From positions 42,096-83,000 of the forward strand of contig QBMS01000004.1 of the NCBI GenBank assembly GCA_003249095.1: DNA of 40,905 bases, written 5' to 3'. Position 1 is the first letter of the stretch. Each line of letters starts with the position of its first letter. A model generated the notes under the pieces. The model saw only the letters and a list, made by a program, of their open reading frames with translations. It ran no database searches and was not told where the DNA came from. The stretch is from Snowella sp. (GTDB lineage: Bacteria > Cyanobacteriota > Cyanobacteriia > Cyanobacteriales > Microcystaceae). Both the position numbers and the translations under genes were made by a program. Of this stretch, positions 7,487 through 17,900 are shown one piece after another.

Positions 7487-8560
7487 GTGAATCAACCAAA
7501 TCATGGCGGAAATTTGGCTTGGGCGGCAGAAATTGCGGGCTGTCCAGCTTCTTCTTTGCTAGATTTTTCAGCTAGTATTAATCCCTTGGGGCCGCCTTCT
7601 AGTGTTATTAATGCGCTCCAAGCGGCTTTGATTCAACTCAGAAATTATCCTGATCCCAATTATTGTTCTCTGCGATCGCATTTATCCAATTTTCATGATA
7701 TTCCTGGGGATTGGATTTTGCCGGGTAATGGGTCGGCGGAATTGCTAACCTGGGCAGGACGGGAATTAGCCAACGCAAACGAAACGATTTTATTAACTCC
7801 TGGATTTGCAGATTACTATCGAGCGTTAACGGCTTTTTCCGCAAAAATAAAAGCGATTTCCTTCGATATTTTTTCACAAAACATACTAACTCAAATTATC
7901 CCGCCAGCAGATTATTCTCAGACAAGTCTGCTCTTAAATAATCCCCACAATCCGACGGGTCGTCTTTTTAGAAAATCTGAAATTTTACCTCTGTTGGATC
8001 AATTTTCCCTAGTGGTTGTTGATGAAGCTTTTATGGATTTTTTGCCGCCAGAGAAGTCAGAAAGTCTCCTGGGTTTGGTAGAAAAATATCCCAATTTAAT
8101 TATTTTGCGATCGCTAACGAAGTTTTATAGTTTGCCTGGATTGCGCTTGGGTTATGCCATTGGCCATCCTGATTATCTGCAACGGTGGCAAGCTTGGCGC
8201 GATCCCTGGCCTGTGAATATTTTGGCAGAAGCGGCGGCGATCGCGGGCATTGAGGATCACGTTTTTCAACAACAAACCTGGAACTGGTTAAAATCAGCTA
8301 GACTGCAATTAGCAGAAAGTTTAACCCAAATTCCTGGATTATCACCGCTTTCAGGAGCAGTTAATTTTATTTTAGTCAAAACCAATTTTCCTAGTTCCCA
8401 ATTACAGAAACAACTTTTAATTAATCATCAACTTTTAATTCGGGATTGTCTCAGTTTTCCTGAACTTGGCGATCGCTTTTTTCGGGTAGCAGTCCGCACA
8501 GAAGCCGATCATCAAAGATTACTCCAAGGTTTAACAGAAGTCATCAAAGCTCAAACATAA
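7487..8560 (+). CDS. cobD: Threonine-phosphate decarboxylase CobD-like PLP enzyme
   Basis: A 357-residue fold-type I PLP enzyme of the CobD/HisC branch. The N-terminus NHGGNLAWAAEIAG and LLDFSASINPLGPP are the signature of CobD rather than of histidinol-phosphate aminotransferase. LLNNPHNPTGRL and VVVDEAFMDFLP supply cofactor contacts, SLTKFYSLPGLRLGY contains the Schiff-base Lys212, and FFRVAVRTEADHQRLL closes the C-terminal domain. CobD makes (R)-1-amino-2-propanol phosphate for the lower loop of cobalamin. The GTG start is required to keep the HGGN motif near the N-terminus, and it abuts the hup stop codon. No other cobalamin genes are nearby. An aminotransferase role cannot be fully excluded from sequence alone. 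Confidence 0.88.
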   Translation: MNQPNHGGNLAWAAEIAGCPASSLLDFSASINPLGPPSSVINALQAALIQLRNYPDPNYCSLRSHLSNFHDIPGDWILPGNGSAELLTWAGRELANANETILLTPGFADYYRALTAFSAKIKAISFDIFSQNILTQIIPPADYSQTSLLLNNPHNPTGRLFRKSEILPLLDQFSLVVVDEAFMDFLPPEKSESLLGLVEKYPNLIILRSLTKFYSLPGLRLGYAIGHPDYLQRWQAWRDPWPVNILAEAAAIAGIEDHVFQQQTWNWLKSARLQLAESLTQIPGLSPLSGAVNFILVKTNFPSSQLQKQLLINHQLLIRDCLSFPELGDRFFRVAVRTEADHQRLLQGLTEVIKAQT

Positions 8561-8598
8561 TGGTATATTAGCTTTTAGTTAAGCTACAGTAGTAATTT

Positions 8599-9996
8599 AT
8601 GAGCAAGATTGACGACCTCATTAGGATTAACAGGATTAAAACGCTCCCAAATATTCTGATCTCAAGGATTGATTTTGTTAAAGACAGAAAATGTGATCAT
8701 TTAGAAAAAGACAAAATAAAAGATGATACCAATCAATCGCTTCGTGATGGCATCGTTTTTACAACATTTTATAAATCCCTCATTAAAAATGATTTTTTTC
8801 AGGAAAAATTAGTTCCTATTACCATCACTTTCATCGTAACTAACGCTCTTTTGGGGATTGCTCCAGAGCGTTATTTTGTTTGTTTTGTCTCGCCCGTCTT
8901 AGCGCAAGTTGAGCAAGATATTTTTGCCGCAGGATTAGAAAAACTCAAACAAGGGGATTATGCAAAGGCGATCGCAGATTTCACCGAAGCCATTCGTCTG
9001 AATCCTGATAATACCGAGATTTATTTTAATCGAGCGATGACTTACAACACCATCGGCAAACCTGAAAAGGCGATCGCCGATTTGGATCGAGTGATTCTTG
9101 CCCATCCCGATCAAGCGAATGCCTATTTCAATCGGGGCAATTCCTACGGGACATTAGGAAATTTTCCCAAAGCTCTAGAGAATTATGATCAAGCAATTCT
9201 CCTTGATGGAAATAATTCTTTGGCCTATCTTAATCGAGGGGTCATTTATTGGGTTTTAGAGAATTATCCAAAGGCGATCGCAGATTATGATCAAGCAATT
9301 CTTCTCGATCCTCGTTACGCTCTAGCTTACAATAATCGAGGTCTTGTTTATCAAAAATTAGCAAACTTTCCACAGGCGATCGCCAATTTTAATCAGGCAA
9401 TTCGTTTAAATACCAGTAATGCTTTCTTCTACATTAATCGAGCAGATACCTATGCGTTTTTAGAAAATTTTCAACAAGCCATTACGGATTATAATCAGGC
9501 CATTATTCTAGACCCTAAAAATGTTGATGCCTATACCAACCGAGGGGGAGCCTATTTACAATTAGGCATCCCTAAAGAAGCGGTCAAAGATTATACCCAA
9601 GCGATTTCTCTAGATCCTAAAAATACTTTAGCCTATATTAATCGAGGAATTGCCTATCGAGAATTAGGTAACTTTACTATGGCCCTCAAAGACCACAATC
9701 AAGGGATTTTTTTTGAGCCTAATGATGATAATTCCTATCTTCAAAGGGGAATTACCTATGAATTTCTCAAAAATTATTCAGCCGCGCTCAAGGATTACAG
9801 CCAAGCTATCAAATTAAATGCCCATAATGCGGAGGCTTATTTTAATCGAGGGACGCTTTATCAAGCATTAAATAATCGAAAAAAGGCGATCGCCGATCTT
9901 CAACGAGCCTTAGACCTCTACGAAAAACAAGAAAAATTAGAAGAAGTTCAGGAGATCAAAAAGAGATTTTCTATTCTCAAGTATTCCCAGCCTTAA
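8599..9996 (+). CDS. Ten-repeat TPR protein, probably exported
   Basis: A 465-residue protein. Residues ~110-450 are ten consecutive 34-residue tetratricopeptide repeats with the pattern A-Y-x-N-R-G-x-x-Y-x-x-L-x-x-x-x-x-A-I-x-D-Y-x-Q-A-I-x-L-x-P-x-N, forming a protein-binding superhelix. Before the repeats lies a hydrophobic stretch (LVPITITFIVTNALLGIAP) ending at VSPVLAQ, which looks like a signal peptide with cleavage after L-A. The first ~65 residues, ahead of that segment, are unusual for a signal peptide; their DNA contains AGGATTAACAGGATTAA, related to the repeats at 22.7 kb, so the original start may have been replaced by repeat DNA. No alternative ATG exists in frame before the repeats. 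The partner and function are unknown. Confidence 0.85.
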   Translation: MSKIDDLIRINRIKTLPNILISRIDFVKDRKCDHLEKDKIKDDTNQSLRDGIVFTTFYKSLIKNDFFQEKLVPITITFIVTNALLGIAPERYFVCFVSPVLAQVEQDIFAAGLEKLKQGDYAKAIADFTEAIRLNPDNTEIYFNRAMTYNTIGKPEKAIADLDRVILAHPDQANAYFNRGNSYGTLGNFPKALENYDQAILLDGNNSLAYLNRGVIYWVLENYPKAIADYDQAILLDPRYALAYNNRGLVYQKLANFPQAIANFNQAIRLNTSNAFFYINRADTYAFLENFQQAITDYNQAIILDPKNVDAYTNRGGAYLQLGIPKEAVKDYTQAISLDPKNTLAYINRGIAYRELGNFTMALKDHNQGIFFEPNDDNSYLQRGITYEFLKNYSAALKDYSQAIKLNAHNAEAYFNRGTLYQALNNRKKAIADLQRALDLYEKQEKLEEVQEIKKRFSILKYSQP

Positions 9997-10140
9997 ATGA
10001 AAATTAGATGATGACATTGACCCAAGGGTATGGTCAGATCAAACTCATTGCTCTGCCATCCTGACCACTTTTTGCGAAAATAGAAACGAACCTACATCAA
10101 TTTACAGTGAGCGAGGCCGAACTGCCCCTCTGCAAAATCT

Positions 10141-11367
10141 ATGCAAACCCTAGAAAACCCAACAGCGATCGCGTCCATCGAAACCTCCCCTGAATTTGAT
10201 ACCACCATCCATCGTCGTAAAACCCGTCCCGTAAAAGTAGGAAACGTGACCATCGGCGGCCAAAATCCTGTGGTCGTGCAATCCATGATCAATGAAGATA
10301 CCCTCGATATTGACGGCTCAGTGGCAGGAATTCGTCGTTTACACGAAATTGGTTGCGAAATTGTTCGTGTGACCGTCCCCAGTATGGCCCATGCTAAAGC
10401 TCTAGCAGAAATCAAGGAAAAATTAGCCAAAACCTATCAAGTTGTCCCGTTAGTTGCCGATGTTCACCATAATGGCATGAAAATCGCCCTCGAAGTCGCC
10501 AAACACGTCGATAAGGTGCGGATTAACCCAGGACTTTATGTTTTTGAAAAACCAAAAAGTGATCGCGAAGAATTTAGTCCCTCAGAATTTGCAGAAATTG
10601 GCGATAAAATCCGCGCAACCCTAGAACCTTTGGTCGTTTCTTTGCGGGATCAGGGTAAGGCGATGCGGATCGGAGTCAATCATGGCTCCCTATCAGAAAG
10701 AATGCTTTTTACCTACGGCGACACTCCGCTGGGAATGGTGGAATCTGCCCTAGAATTCATTAAAATCTGTGAATCCCTCGATTTTTATAATATCGTCATT
10801 TCCATGAAAGCTTCCCGCGTTCCCGTAATGTTGGCGGCCTATCGTCTGATGGTCAAACGCATGGATGAATTGGGCATGGAGTATCCCCTCCATTTAGGCG
10901 TAACTGAAGCAGGAGATGGGGAATACGGACGCATCAAATCAACGGCGGGTATTGCCACGCTTTTGGCTGACGGCATTGGTGATACTATTCGTGTTTCCTT
11001 AACTGAAGCCCCCGAAAAAGAAATTCCCGTTTGCTATAGCATTTTGCAAGCTCTCGGACTACGGAAAACGATGGTCGAATACGTGGCCTGTCCTTCCTGT
11101 GGGCGTACTTTATTTAATCTGGAAGATGTGTTGCATAAAGTCCGTGAAGCGACCAAACATTTAACGGGTCTAGATATTGCGGTGATGGGTTGTATTGTCA
11201 ACGGGCCAGGCGAAATGGCCGATGCTGATTATGGCTACGTGGGCAAACAAGCAGGTTATATCGCACTCTATCGGGGTCGGGACGAAATTAAACGGGTTCC
11301 CGAAGACCAAGGCGTGGAGGAATTGATCAATTTAATTAAGGCAGATGAGCGTTGGGTTGATCCCTAA
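10141..11367 (+). CDS. ispG: 4-hydroxy-3-methylbut-2-enyl diphosphate synthase IspG (GcpE)
   Basis: A 408-residue enzyme of the MEP isoprenoid pathway, catalysing the reductive ring opening of MEcPP to HMBPP with electrons from ferredoxin in phototrophs. The TIM-barrel half begins [20 protein letters not shown] and [10 protein letters not shown]. The C-terminal half binds the 4Fe-4S cluster: CPSCGR supplies Cys317 and Cys320, and GCIVNGPGE supplies Cys351 with the conserved Glu358. Length and motif spacing match the bacterial family without the large plant insertion. The product feeds carotenoid, phytol and quinone synthesis. It is flanked by the TPR gene (144-base gap) and a FUSC gene (71-base gap); the latter may share its transcript. 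Confidence 0.97.
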   Translation: MQTLENPTAIASIETSPEFDTTIHRRKTRPVKVGNVTIGGQNPVVVQSMINEDTLDIDGSVAGIRRLHEIGCEIVRVTVPSMAHAKALAEIKEKLAKTYQVVPLVADVHHNGMKIALEVAKHVDKVRINPGLYVFEKPKSDREEFSPSEFAEIGDKIRATLEPLVVSLRDQGKAMRIGVNHGSLSERMLFTYGDTPLGMVESALEFIKICESLDFYNIVISMKASRVPVMLAAYRLMVKRMDELGMEYPLHLGVTEAGDGEYGRIKSTAGIATLLADGIGDTIRVSLTEAPEKEIPVCYSILQALGLRKTMVEYVACPSCGRTLFNLEDVLHKVREATKHLTGLDIAVMGCIVNGPGEMADADYGYVGKQAGYIALYRGRDEIKRVPEDQGVEELINLIKADERWVDP

Positions 11368-11438
11368 TGAGGAAGACGGGAGAATTCCCTATATACTAGC
11401 AAGATTCACCCCATCCTACTGGTTAAAAGCCAAAATTT

Positions 11439-13679
11439 ATGCTACTCAAACGGTTTGAGTTTCTCCTCCATCCGACGGGAAAGATTGAAATTGCTAGGGG
11501 CATTCGGACTTTTTTTGCCCTAGCGATTCCGATCGCGATCGGTTATGCCGTTGGTCAGCCAGAATTGGGGTTAAATATCGGCTCTTCTGCTCAATTATTG
11601 CTATTAGCGGATGTGGGCGGACTTTATAGCATTCGGGCTAAATCCCTACTCAGTTCAACCCTGGGGATTATGGTAGCGATCGCGATCGGCTCCTTCGTCA
11701 GTGGTTCGCTGGGGTTAACCGTTGTTGTCGTTTTTCTGGGTCTATTTTTAGCAGGATATTTAACAGTTTATGGTGAAAATGGAGCATTTGCAGGGCTAGT
11801 AATCGGATTATCACTATTGATTGCGGTTAATCTGCCGACGGGGAATATTGACACTATTTTACAAAGATTATTCGTGGCTTTATTAGCAGGAGCCTGGGCG
11901 ATTTTTGTCGCCTTGGGAATCTGGCCCTTTCAGCCGAATCAACCCTTACTTCAGGTTGTTGCCCGAAATTTCCGAGGACTTGCCCAATATCTTAGAAGTT
12001 TTAGTTCTTTTTCCGCCCTTGAACCTGAAAAACGTCCTGCCTCCCTTCAGCCACGCCAATTATTATTGGAATCTCGTCGATTGTTGACCTATACCCGTGT
12101 GGGACTTTGGGGAAAAAGTGAATTACGAGAATTATTAATTGTTCTGATTGAGGATAGCGATCGCATTTTGACGACGATCATCACCCTCCAGGAAGTCATC
12201 CGTATCTATCCCTTACCGCAATTGACAACGGTAAGTATTCTGCTTGAGGATGTCCACAAAGAAGTTGCCAACATTCTAGATGACATTGGGCAGTTAATTT
12301 TAGGAACGGCTAAGATTCCCGACTGCGATCGCCTGAAATTATTAATTAAAGCCGTTGAGCAACAACAAATCCTCCAACAAAAGACCCTAGAAACTGAGAT
12401 TGAAAATTACGCCAGTTATGCCGCCGTTGGACAAATCAAAACCTCATTAAACAAATTACAACAACAACTTTACCTCGCCAGCCAAACCGCCCAACAACTC
12501 CATAACCGCAATCAATGGCAAAACCCTGCCCAAAAACTCAAACGGACTCCCGCCGAAAAAGAACTCTGGATTCCGTCAGAAAAATCTTGGTGGGAACCTC
12601 TCAAGGAAAATTTTAATGCAGAATCCCCCCTGTTTCGTCATGCCCTGCGTCTGGGATTAGGATCGGCGTTGGGGGTGTTGATCTATACCTTTGCCCATAT
12701 TCCTCACGGACTTTGGATTGGGTTGACCTTAATTATTGTGCTTAAACCCGACTTTAGTTTGACCTTTCAGCGTTTCTTTTCACGGATTATTGGAACTATT
12801 TTGGGTTTAGTGGCCGTTTCTTTGTTGTTGGCTATTGTTCATAACCCTTTGTTATTAGAAATTATTGGCGTTTGTTCAATGGCGATCGCCCTTTCTTTGA
12901 TCCGTTTTCACTATAGTTTAGCGGTCTTTTTTGTCACTATCTTTGCCGTTATTTTAAGCGCGATTCAGTCCACTTCAGGCAATATAGATTTTATTGCCGC
13001 TCGTTTAGTCGGAACTTTGATCGGAGCCGCGATCGCCTTTGTTTTGTCCTTTAGTGTTCTACGAATGAAAGAGGAATTACGCTTTTCTAGTGCTTTGATC
13101 CAATTGATTAATGACATGAATGTTTACTTTCAATCCGTCATGGCCGTGTATCTCGGTGAAACTCCCTATAATGCCATTGCTCTAACCCAAAATCGCCACA
13201 AAATCCGTTTAACCAATACTCAAATGCAGGCCGCCCTCCAACGATTACTGGATGATCCCAACACTCCCTTTGCCACAATGGAACCCGCGATCACGCTTAC
13301 CAATTATCTTCCCTGCTTAGGTCGAGGCGTAACCGTTCTTTTAAGCCAACTTGAACAACATAGGGGCAGTGAACCCCATCCCGATTTGGCTCTTTTTACT
13401 AACCAGGTAACCCAGGCTCTCACGCAATTTGTAGAGGCTCTTGAGAATCCTATACCGCTCCAGCCTTTACCCGAACTCAATGAGACCATGCAGGATATCC
13501 TTACCCATCTCCAGGAGCGACAGGAAGAGCGATTAACTGAAATTGCCAACCAACAACACAACACCATTACCCATCTATATCTACGAGACTATAATATTGT
13601 TGCGACGGAACTTCAGGAATTGGTTTTTCGGATTGAGGTTATTCATGAAGCTCTTTGTCGTTTTCAATCGGTCAGTTAA
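11439..13679 (+). CDS. FUSC-family inner-membrane transporter-like protein
   Basis: A 746-residue protein with the duplicated layout of the FUSC/YccS/AaeB family. The first membrane module spans residues ~20-165 (from FFALAIPIAIGYAVG to a helix ending GIWPFQPNQP), followed by a ~230-residue cytoplasmic helical region rich in glutamine and leucine. The second module spans ~395-545, starting FRHALRLGLGSALGVLIYTF and including HGLWIGLTLIIVLKPDFSLTFQRFFSRIIGT, the most conserved FUSC stretch. A second cytoplasmic helical domain closes the protein. Relatives export aromatic acids and other small organic compounds; the substrate here cannot be deduced. The first codons contain a short inverted repeat (ACTCAAA-CGG-TTTGAGT) that could form a hairpin just after the ATG. 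Confidence 0.88.
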   Translation: MLLKRFEFLLHPTGKIEIARGIRTFFALAIPIAIGYAVGQPELGLNIGSSAQLLLLADVGGLYSIRAKSLLSSTLGIMVAIAIGSFVSGSLGLTVVVVFLGLFLAGYLTVYGENGAFAGLVIGLSLLIAVNLPTGNIDTILQRLFVALLAGAWAIFVALGIWPFQPNQPLLQVVARNFRGLAQYLRSFSSFSALEPEKRPASLQPRQLLLESRRLLTYTRVGLWGKSELRELLIVLIEDSDRILTTIITLQEVIRIYPLPQLTTVSILLEDVHKEVANILDDIGQLILGTAKIPDCDRLKLLIKAVEQQQILQQKTLETEIENYASYAAVGQIKTSLNKLQQQLYLASQTAQQLHNRNQWQNPAQKLKRTPAEKELWIPSEKSWWEPLKENFNAESPLFRHALRLGLGSALGVLIYTFAHIPHGLWIGLTLIIVLKPDFSLTFQRFFSRIIGTILGLVAVSLLLAIVHNPLLLEIIGVCSMAIALSLIRFHYSLAVFFVTIFAVILSAIQSTSGNIDFIAARLVGTLIGAAIAFVLSFSVLRMKEELRFSSALIQLINDMNVYFQSVMAVYLGETPYNAIALTQNRHKIRLTNTQMQAALQRLLDDPNTPFATMEPAITLTNYLPCLGRGVTVLLSQLEQHRGSEPHPDLALFTNQVTQALTQFVEALENPIPLQPLPELNETMQDILTHLQERQEERLTEIANQQHNTITHLYLRDYNIVATELQELVFRIEVIHEALCRFQSVS

Positions 13680-14083
13680 GCCGAACTGATATCAATTCAC
13701 ATTAATGTAATAAGATTCGGTTTCTTTCGGTAAATTACCTAATTTTTGGCGATCGCTATCTAACTTTTTCTCATTCTAAAATGCGATCGCTAAACGGAAT
13801 TGCGTGGTCAGAGGGCAAATTTTAAAATTAATTAGCTCATTTTTTGAGAAATTTAACTATGATGTTGTTCAATAACAAAAAAATCTATTTCTTCTTTAAT
13901 TTTTGCCCCTGAAGTTATCGATGATGTAGAAGAGGGGCTCTCCGCTATTGTGTGTGATAACCCACGCTTATGGATTCATGGAATCTTTTCATAGCGAGCC
14001 TTTCACGGTTATCTTTGCTAGATTAGTGATTAGTATGAACCATTTTCCACACAGTTAAGGGGAGAGCCGATAAATTTTCTGCG
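13680..14083. other. Gene-free spacer with HIP1 sites and transposon debris
   Basis: The left half holds two HIP1 octamers and AT-rich sequence with no supported gene. The right half is taken up by the MITE-like element described at 13936-14068. Confidence 0.6.
13936..14068. mobile_element. MITE-like element with imperfect terminal inverted repeats
   Basis: The left end GGCTCTCCGCTATTGTGTGTG is mirrored at the right by the complement of the segment ending GGGGAGAGCC at 14068. The two ends match for 8 bases, mismatch over a short stretch, then match again over TGTGTG. The 133-base interior has no open frame. It fits an internally deleted insertion sequence and ends 15 bases before the truncated IS1 reading frame. 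Confidence 0.5.
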
Positions 14084-14542
14084 GTGCTTCGTCAGGTAAG
14101 CATTTCCCAAAAAGCACGAGGGAAATTGACTATCGAATGTGATGAACTTTGGTCATTTGTTTTCTCCAAAGAAAATAAGTTTTATGTCTGGCTAGCCATA
14201 GATAGAAAAACCAGAGAAATTGTAGGCTGTTACATTGGAGACAGAAGCCGTGCATCAGCCAAGAAACTATGGGCAAGTCGGCCTGCTGTTTCCCGACAAT
14301 GTGCCGTTGCTTATACAGATTTTTGGGTATCCTATGAGAAGGTTATTCCGAGTAAACGTCATCGGGCAGTAGGGAAAGAAACAGGTCAAACTAATCATGT
14401 TGAAAGATTAAATAATACCTTGCGACAACGCATTTCTCGACTGGTGCAAAAAAGTCTCCCTTTTTCTAAAAATGTGAAAAATCATATCGAGGCAATTTGG
14501 TACTTTATACACGACTACAATGCCCAATTAGCACAAGCTTAA
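14084..14542 (+). pseudogene. 5'-truncated IS1-family transposase
   Basis: The 152 codons cover the catalytic part of an IS1-type (InsB-like) DDE transposase: ECDELWSFV with the first acidic residues, YVWLAIDRKTREIVG, YTDFWVSYEKVIP with the second Asp, and the very typical HRAVGKETGQTNHVERLNN and WYFIHDYNAQLAQA ending. The N-terminal zinc-finger and helix-turn-helix part (roughly 80 residues in relatives) is missing; the frame is open only back to about 14039 and then reads into the neighbouring inverted-repeat element. The GTG at 14084 is therefore not a biological start. No matching IS1 ends were found on both sides, so it is judged inactive. Confidence 0.8.
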
Positions 14543-14546
14543 GCCT

Positions 14547-14783
14547 CCACCACTACTACTAAATCACTACCAGCCTCTCCCACAAGCTTCTCTCACTCTA
14601 GGAAGGGTGGCTCAGAGCTTCGGAACAATTTTAGCGGTGATTGGCACTCCAGCCGTTTCACCCAAACCCAGAGGAAAATCACCAGGCTGGCCTAAAGGTA
14701 AAAAACGGACTGCAAAAATCCATTATCCTGTTGTTAAAAAGCGTTATTCTCCCGTTCCTAAATCGATAAAGGAGACTTTTTAA
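14547..14783 (+). pseudogene. C-terminal scrap of a second transposase
   Basis: Translated in the frame starting at 14547, the DNA gives P-P-L-L-L-N-H-Y-Q-P-L-P-Q then ASLTLGRVAQSFGTIL, GTPAVSPKPRGKSPGWPKGK and KKRYSPVPKSIKETF before a TAA. The run T-P-x-x-x-x-K-P-R-G-K-S-P-G-W-x-x-G-K-K-R is, from memory, the standard tail of a large cyanobacterial DDE transposase family. Only the last ~78 codons remain, joined directly to the end of the IS1 remnant. It marks an insertion hot spot just upstream of the toxin locus. Confidence 0.6.
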
Positions 14784-14946
14784 TTCATCATTCTCCTTTT
14801 CTTTCACTTTCTCAGTCTTTTTTCGTTGCCTGGATTAGTTTTTGCTAAACTTTAGTCTAAACAGAAGTAGTATGATATGGGTAATGAAATCTTTTGAGTG
14901 CTGATTTTACGAGCTATTCCCTATTTTTCTACACGACTGAAAGATT

Positions 14947-17900
14947 ATGCTCGAAACACCTGTCTTTTCCACTTCTCAGAAGTCTGCTGATCAGGGACAA
15001 AGCTATTTTGTTCCGTCTCCTGTTGTGTCTCTTCCCAAAGGAGGTGGAGCCATTAAGGGAATGGGAGAAAAGTTTGCGGCTAATCCTGTTACTGGCACGG
15101 GGAATTTGACAGTACCGATCGCCACTAGTCCAGGACGGTCTGGGTTCGGGCCACAGTTATCCCTTTCCTACGATTCTGGGATGGGTAATGGGTTCTTTGG
15201 GATGGGTTGGAATCTATCTTTGCCTTCCATTACCCGCAAAACCGATAAAGGCTTACCTCGTTATCAGGATGGGGAAGAGTCCGATGTTTTTATTTTGTCA
15301 GGGGCGGAAGATTTAGTTCCTGTTCTTCAATCGGGTCATTTTGCTGAAGTTGAACGGGATGGCTACCGTATTCGTCAATACCGCCCCCGCATTGAGGGTT
15401 TATTTGCTCGGATCGAACGTTGGAGCAAGCTGGATTCGGGAGAAATACACTGGCGATCGCTTTCCAAGGATAATGTGATGACACTCTATGGGCAAACCCA
15501 GAATAGTTGTATTAGTAACCCTGATAATTCCTCTCAAGTTTTTAGCTGGCTAATTTGCGAAAGTTATGATGACAAAGGGAATGCGCTCCGTTACCACTAC
15601 AAGTCCGAAAACTCGGAAGGCATCAATGAAGCTCAAGTCCAGGAACGCAACCGTACCGCAAAAAGTCGATCGCCGAATCGTTACCTAAAACAGATTTACT
15701 ATGGCAATCAAACCCCGCGAAAACCCGATGAAAATCTCAGTTTGCGGACAGATTGGTTGTTTGAAGTCTTATTTGACTATGGAGAAGAGGATCTAAATAA
15801 TCCAAAAGCAGGCGATTTGGGGCAGTGGTCTGTTCGTCCTGATCCTTTTTCGTCCTACCGAGCAGGGTTTGAAATTCGTACCTATCGACGCTGTGAACGG
15901 GTGTTGATGTTTCATCATTTTCCAGACTTACCAGAAATCGGACAAAATTGCCTAGTCAGCTCTACTAATTTCACCTATCAATCAGATTCAACAGATCTAA
16001 GCAGCAATCACAATCCTATCTATTCTTTTTTACAATCAGTAACACAAACGGGCTACAAACGAGATTTAGACGGTCAATACATCACAAAATCTCTGCCTCC
16101 TTTGGAGTTTACCTACAGTGAAGCCCAGATTGACGAAACGGTACGAGAAATTGATCCCGTTAGTCTAGAAAATTTGCCCCAGGGATTGGATGGTTCGCGC
16201 TATCAGTGGATTGATTTAGAGGGAGAGGGTTTATCAGGAATTTTAACGGAACAGGCGGGAAACTGGTTTTATAAGCGGAATCTTAGTCCCATCACGATTC
16301 AAGAAAATCATTCTTCGTCCATTAAAGCGCGTTTTGCCCCAATGGAGCAGGTTATTCATCAACCAGCCCTGAAATTAGCCAGCGATACTCAGTTTCTCGA
16401 TCTTGCGGGCAATGGAAAACTGGATCTGGTGACATTTCGGGGTGCGACTCCAGGATTCTACGAACGGACTGCCCTAGAGGAGTGGGAACCGTTTATCCCC
16501 TTCAAATCTCTTCCCGTACTGGACTGGGACAATCCTAATCTGAAGTTTATTGATCTCAATGGGGATGGACATAGCGATATTTTAATCACGGAAGATGAAT
16601 GTTTTGTTTGGCATTGCTCCCTAGCGGAAGAGGGATTTGGAGAAGCGCGACGAGTACGCCAAGCTTGGGATGAGGAAAAAGGGCCAAGAGTTGTCTTTGC
16701 CGATGGCACGGAATCTATTTATTTAGCGGATATGTCAGGGGATGGACTGACGGATATTGCCAGAATTCGGAATGGTGAGGTGTGTTATTGGCCAAATCTG
16801 GGTTATGGAAAGTTTGGAGCAAAGGTGACGATGGATCATGCTCCTTGGTTTGATGCACCCGATATTTTTAATCAACGTCGGATCGTCTTGGCGGATATTG
16901 ATGGGTCGGGAACAACGGATCTGCTTTATCTTAGCTCTGAAGGCGTACAAGTTTATTTCAATCAGTCGGGAAATGCTTGGTCACTAAAGCGAGTGTTACC
17001 CAGTTTTCCTGCGATCGACGGGACAGTAGGGGTAACAACCCTGGATTTATTAGGGAATGGAACGGCTTGTTTAGTCTGGTCTTCGCCTTTGCCAAGTAAT
17101 GCGCTCCGTGTGATGCGATATATCGATTTGATGGGGGGACAAAAACCCCATTTATTGGTGAAAATCCGTAATAACTTGGGGGCAGAAACCATTTTTCAGT
17201 ACGTCCCTTCTACCAAATTTTATTTACAGGATAAACTGGCAGGGAAGCCTTGGATCACAAAATTACCGTTTCCTGTGTTGGTCGTCGAACGGATAGAAAC
17301 CTACGATCGCATTAGTGGGAATCGGTTTGTCACTCGTTATGCCTATCATCACGGCTATTTTGATGGGGTAGAACGAGAATTTCGCGGCTTTGGGCTGCTG
17401 GAACAGTGGGATACGGAAGAAATGGGAACGATTACGCCAGAAGAAATTTTTTCTGATTCTTCCAATCTAGATGCCAGATCCTTTGTGCCTCCCGTCTATA
17501 CTAAAACCTGGTTTCATACAGGGGCTTATTTTGAGCGAGATCGCCTAGAACACTATTTCCGCAACGCTGAATATTATGCAGAAGACACCGCCGCAGTTTT
17601 TCTCAATAATACGGTTTTGCCAACGGGATTGAGCCCAGGGGAAGAACGGCAGGCTTGTCGATCGCTGAAAGGTTTAATGTTGCGACAGGAAATTTATGCA
17701 GAAGATCAAACGGCTCAAAGTAAACATCCCTATCGGGTCACAGAACAGAATTTTAGGATTGAAGTGATCCAGTCCCAACAACAAAATTCCCATGCTGTAT
17801 TTTTTGTCCATCCACGAGAAAGCCTCTCCTACCACTACGAACGCAATCCTGCCGATCCGCGTATTGGCCATGAAATGGTCTTACAAGTTGATCCCTTTGG

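Noticed and set aside
10092..10430. 112-codon minus-strand frame opposite the start of ispG
   Set aside because: It is the complement of a strongly conserved coding region, has no family resemblance and no ribosome-binding site; a shadow frame.
11443..11459. Inverted repeat ACTCAAA-CGG-TTTGAGT just inside the FUSC gene
   Set aside because: Seven base pairs inside a coding region is within chance for this composition; mentioned only with the gene.
14894..15109. 71-codon plus-strand frame overlapping the start of the TcB-TcC gene
   Set aside because: It lies in a different frame from the conserved SpvB N-terminus, and its sequence is not protein-like.
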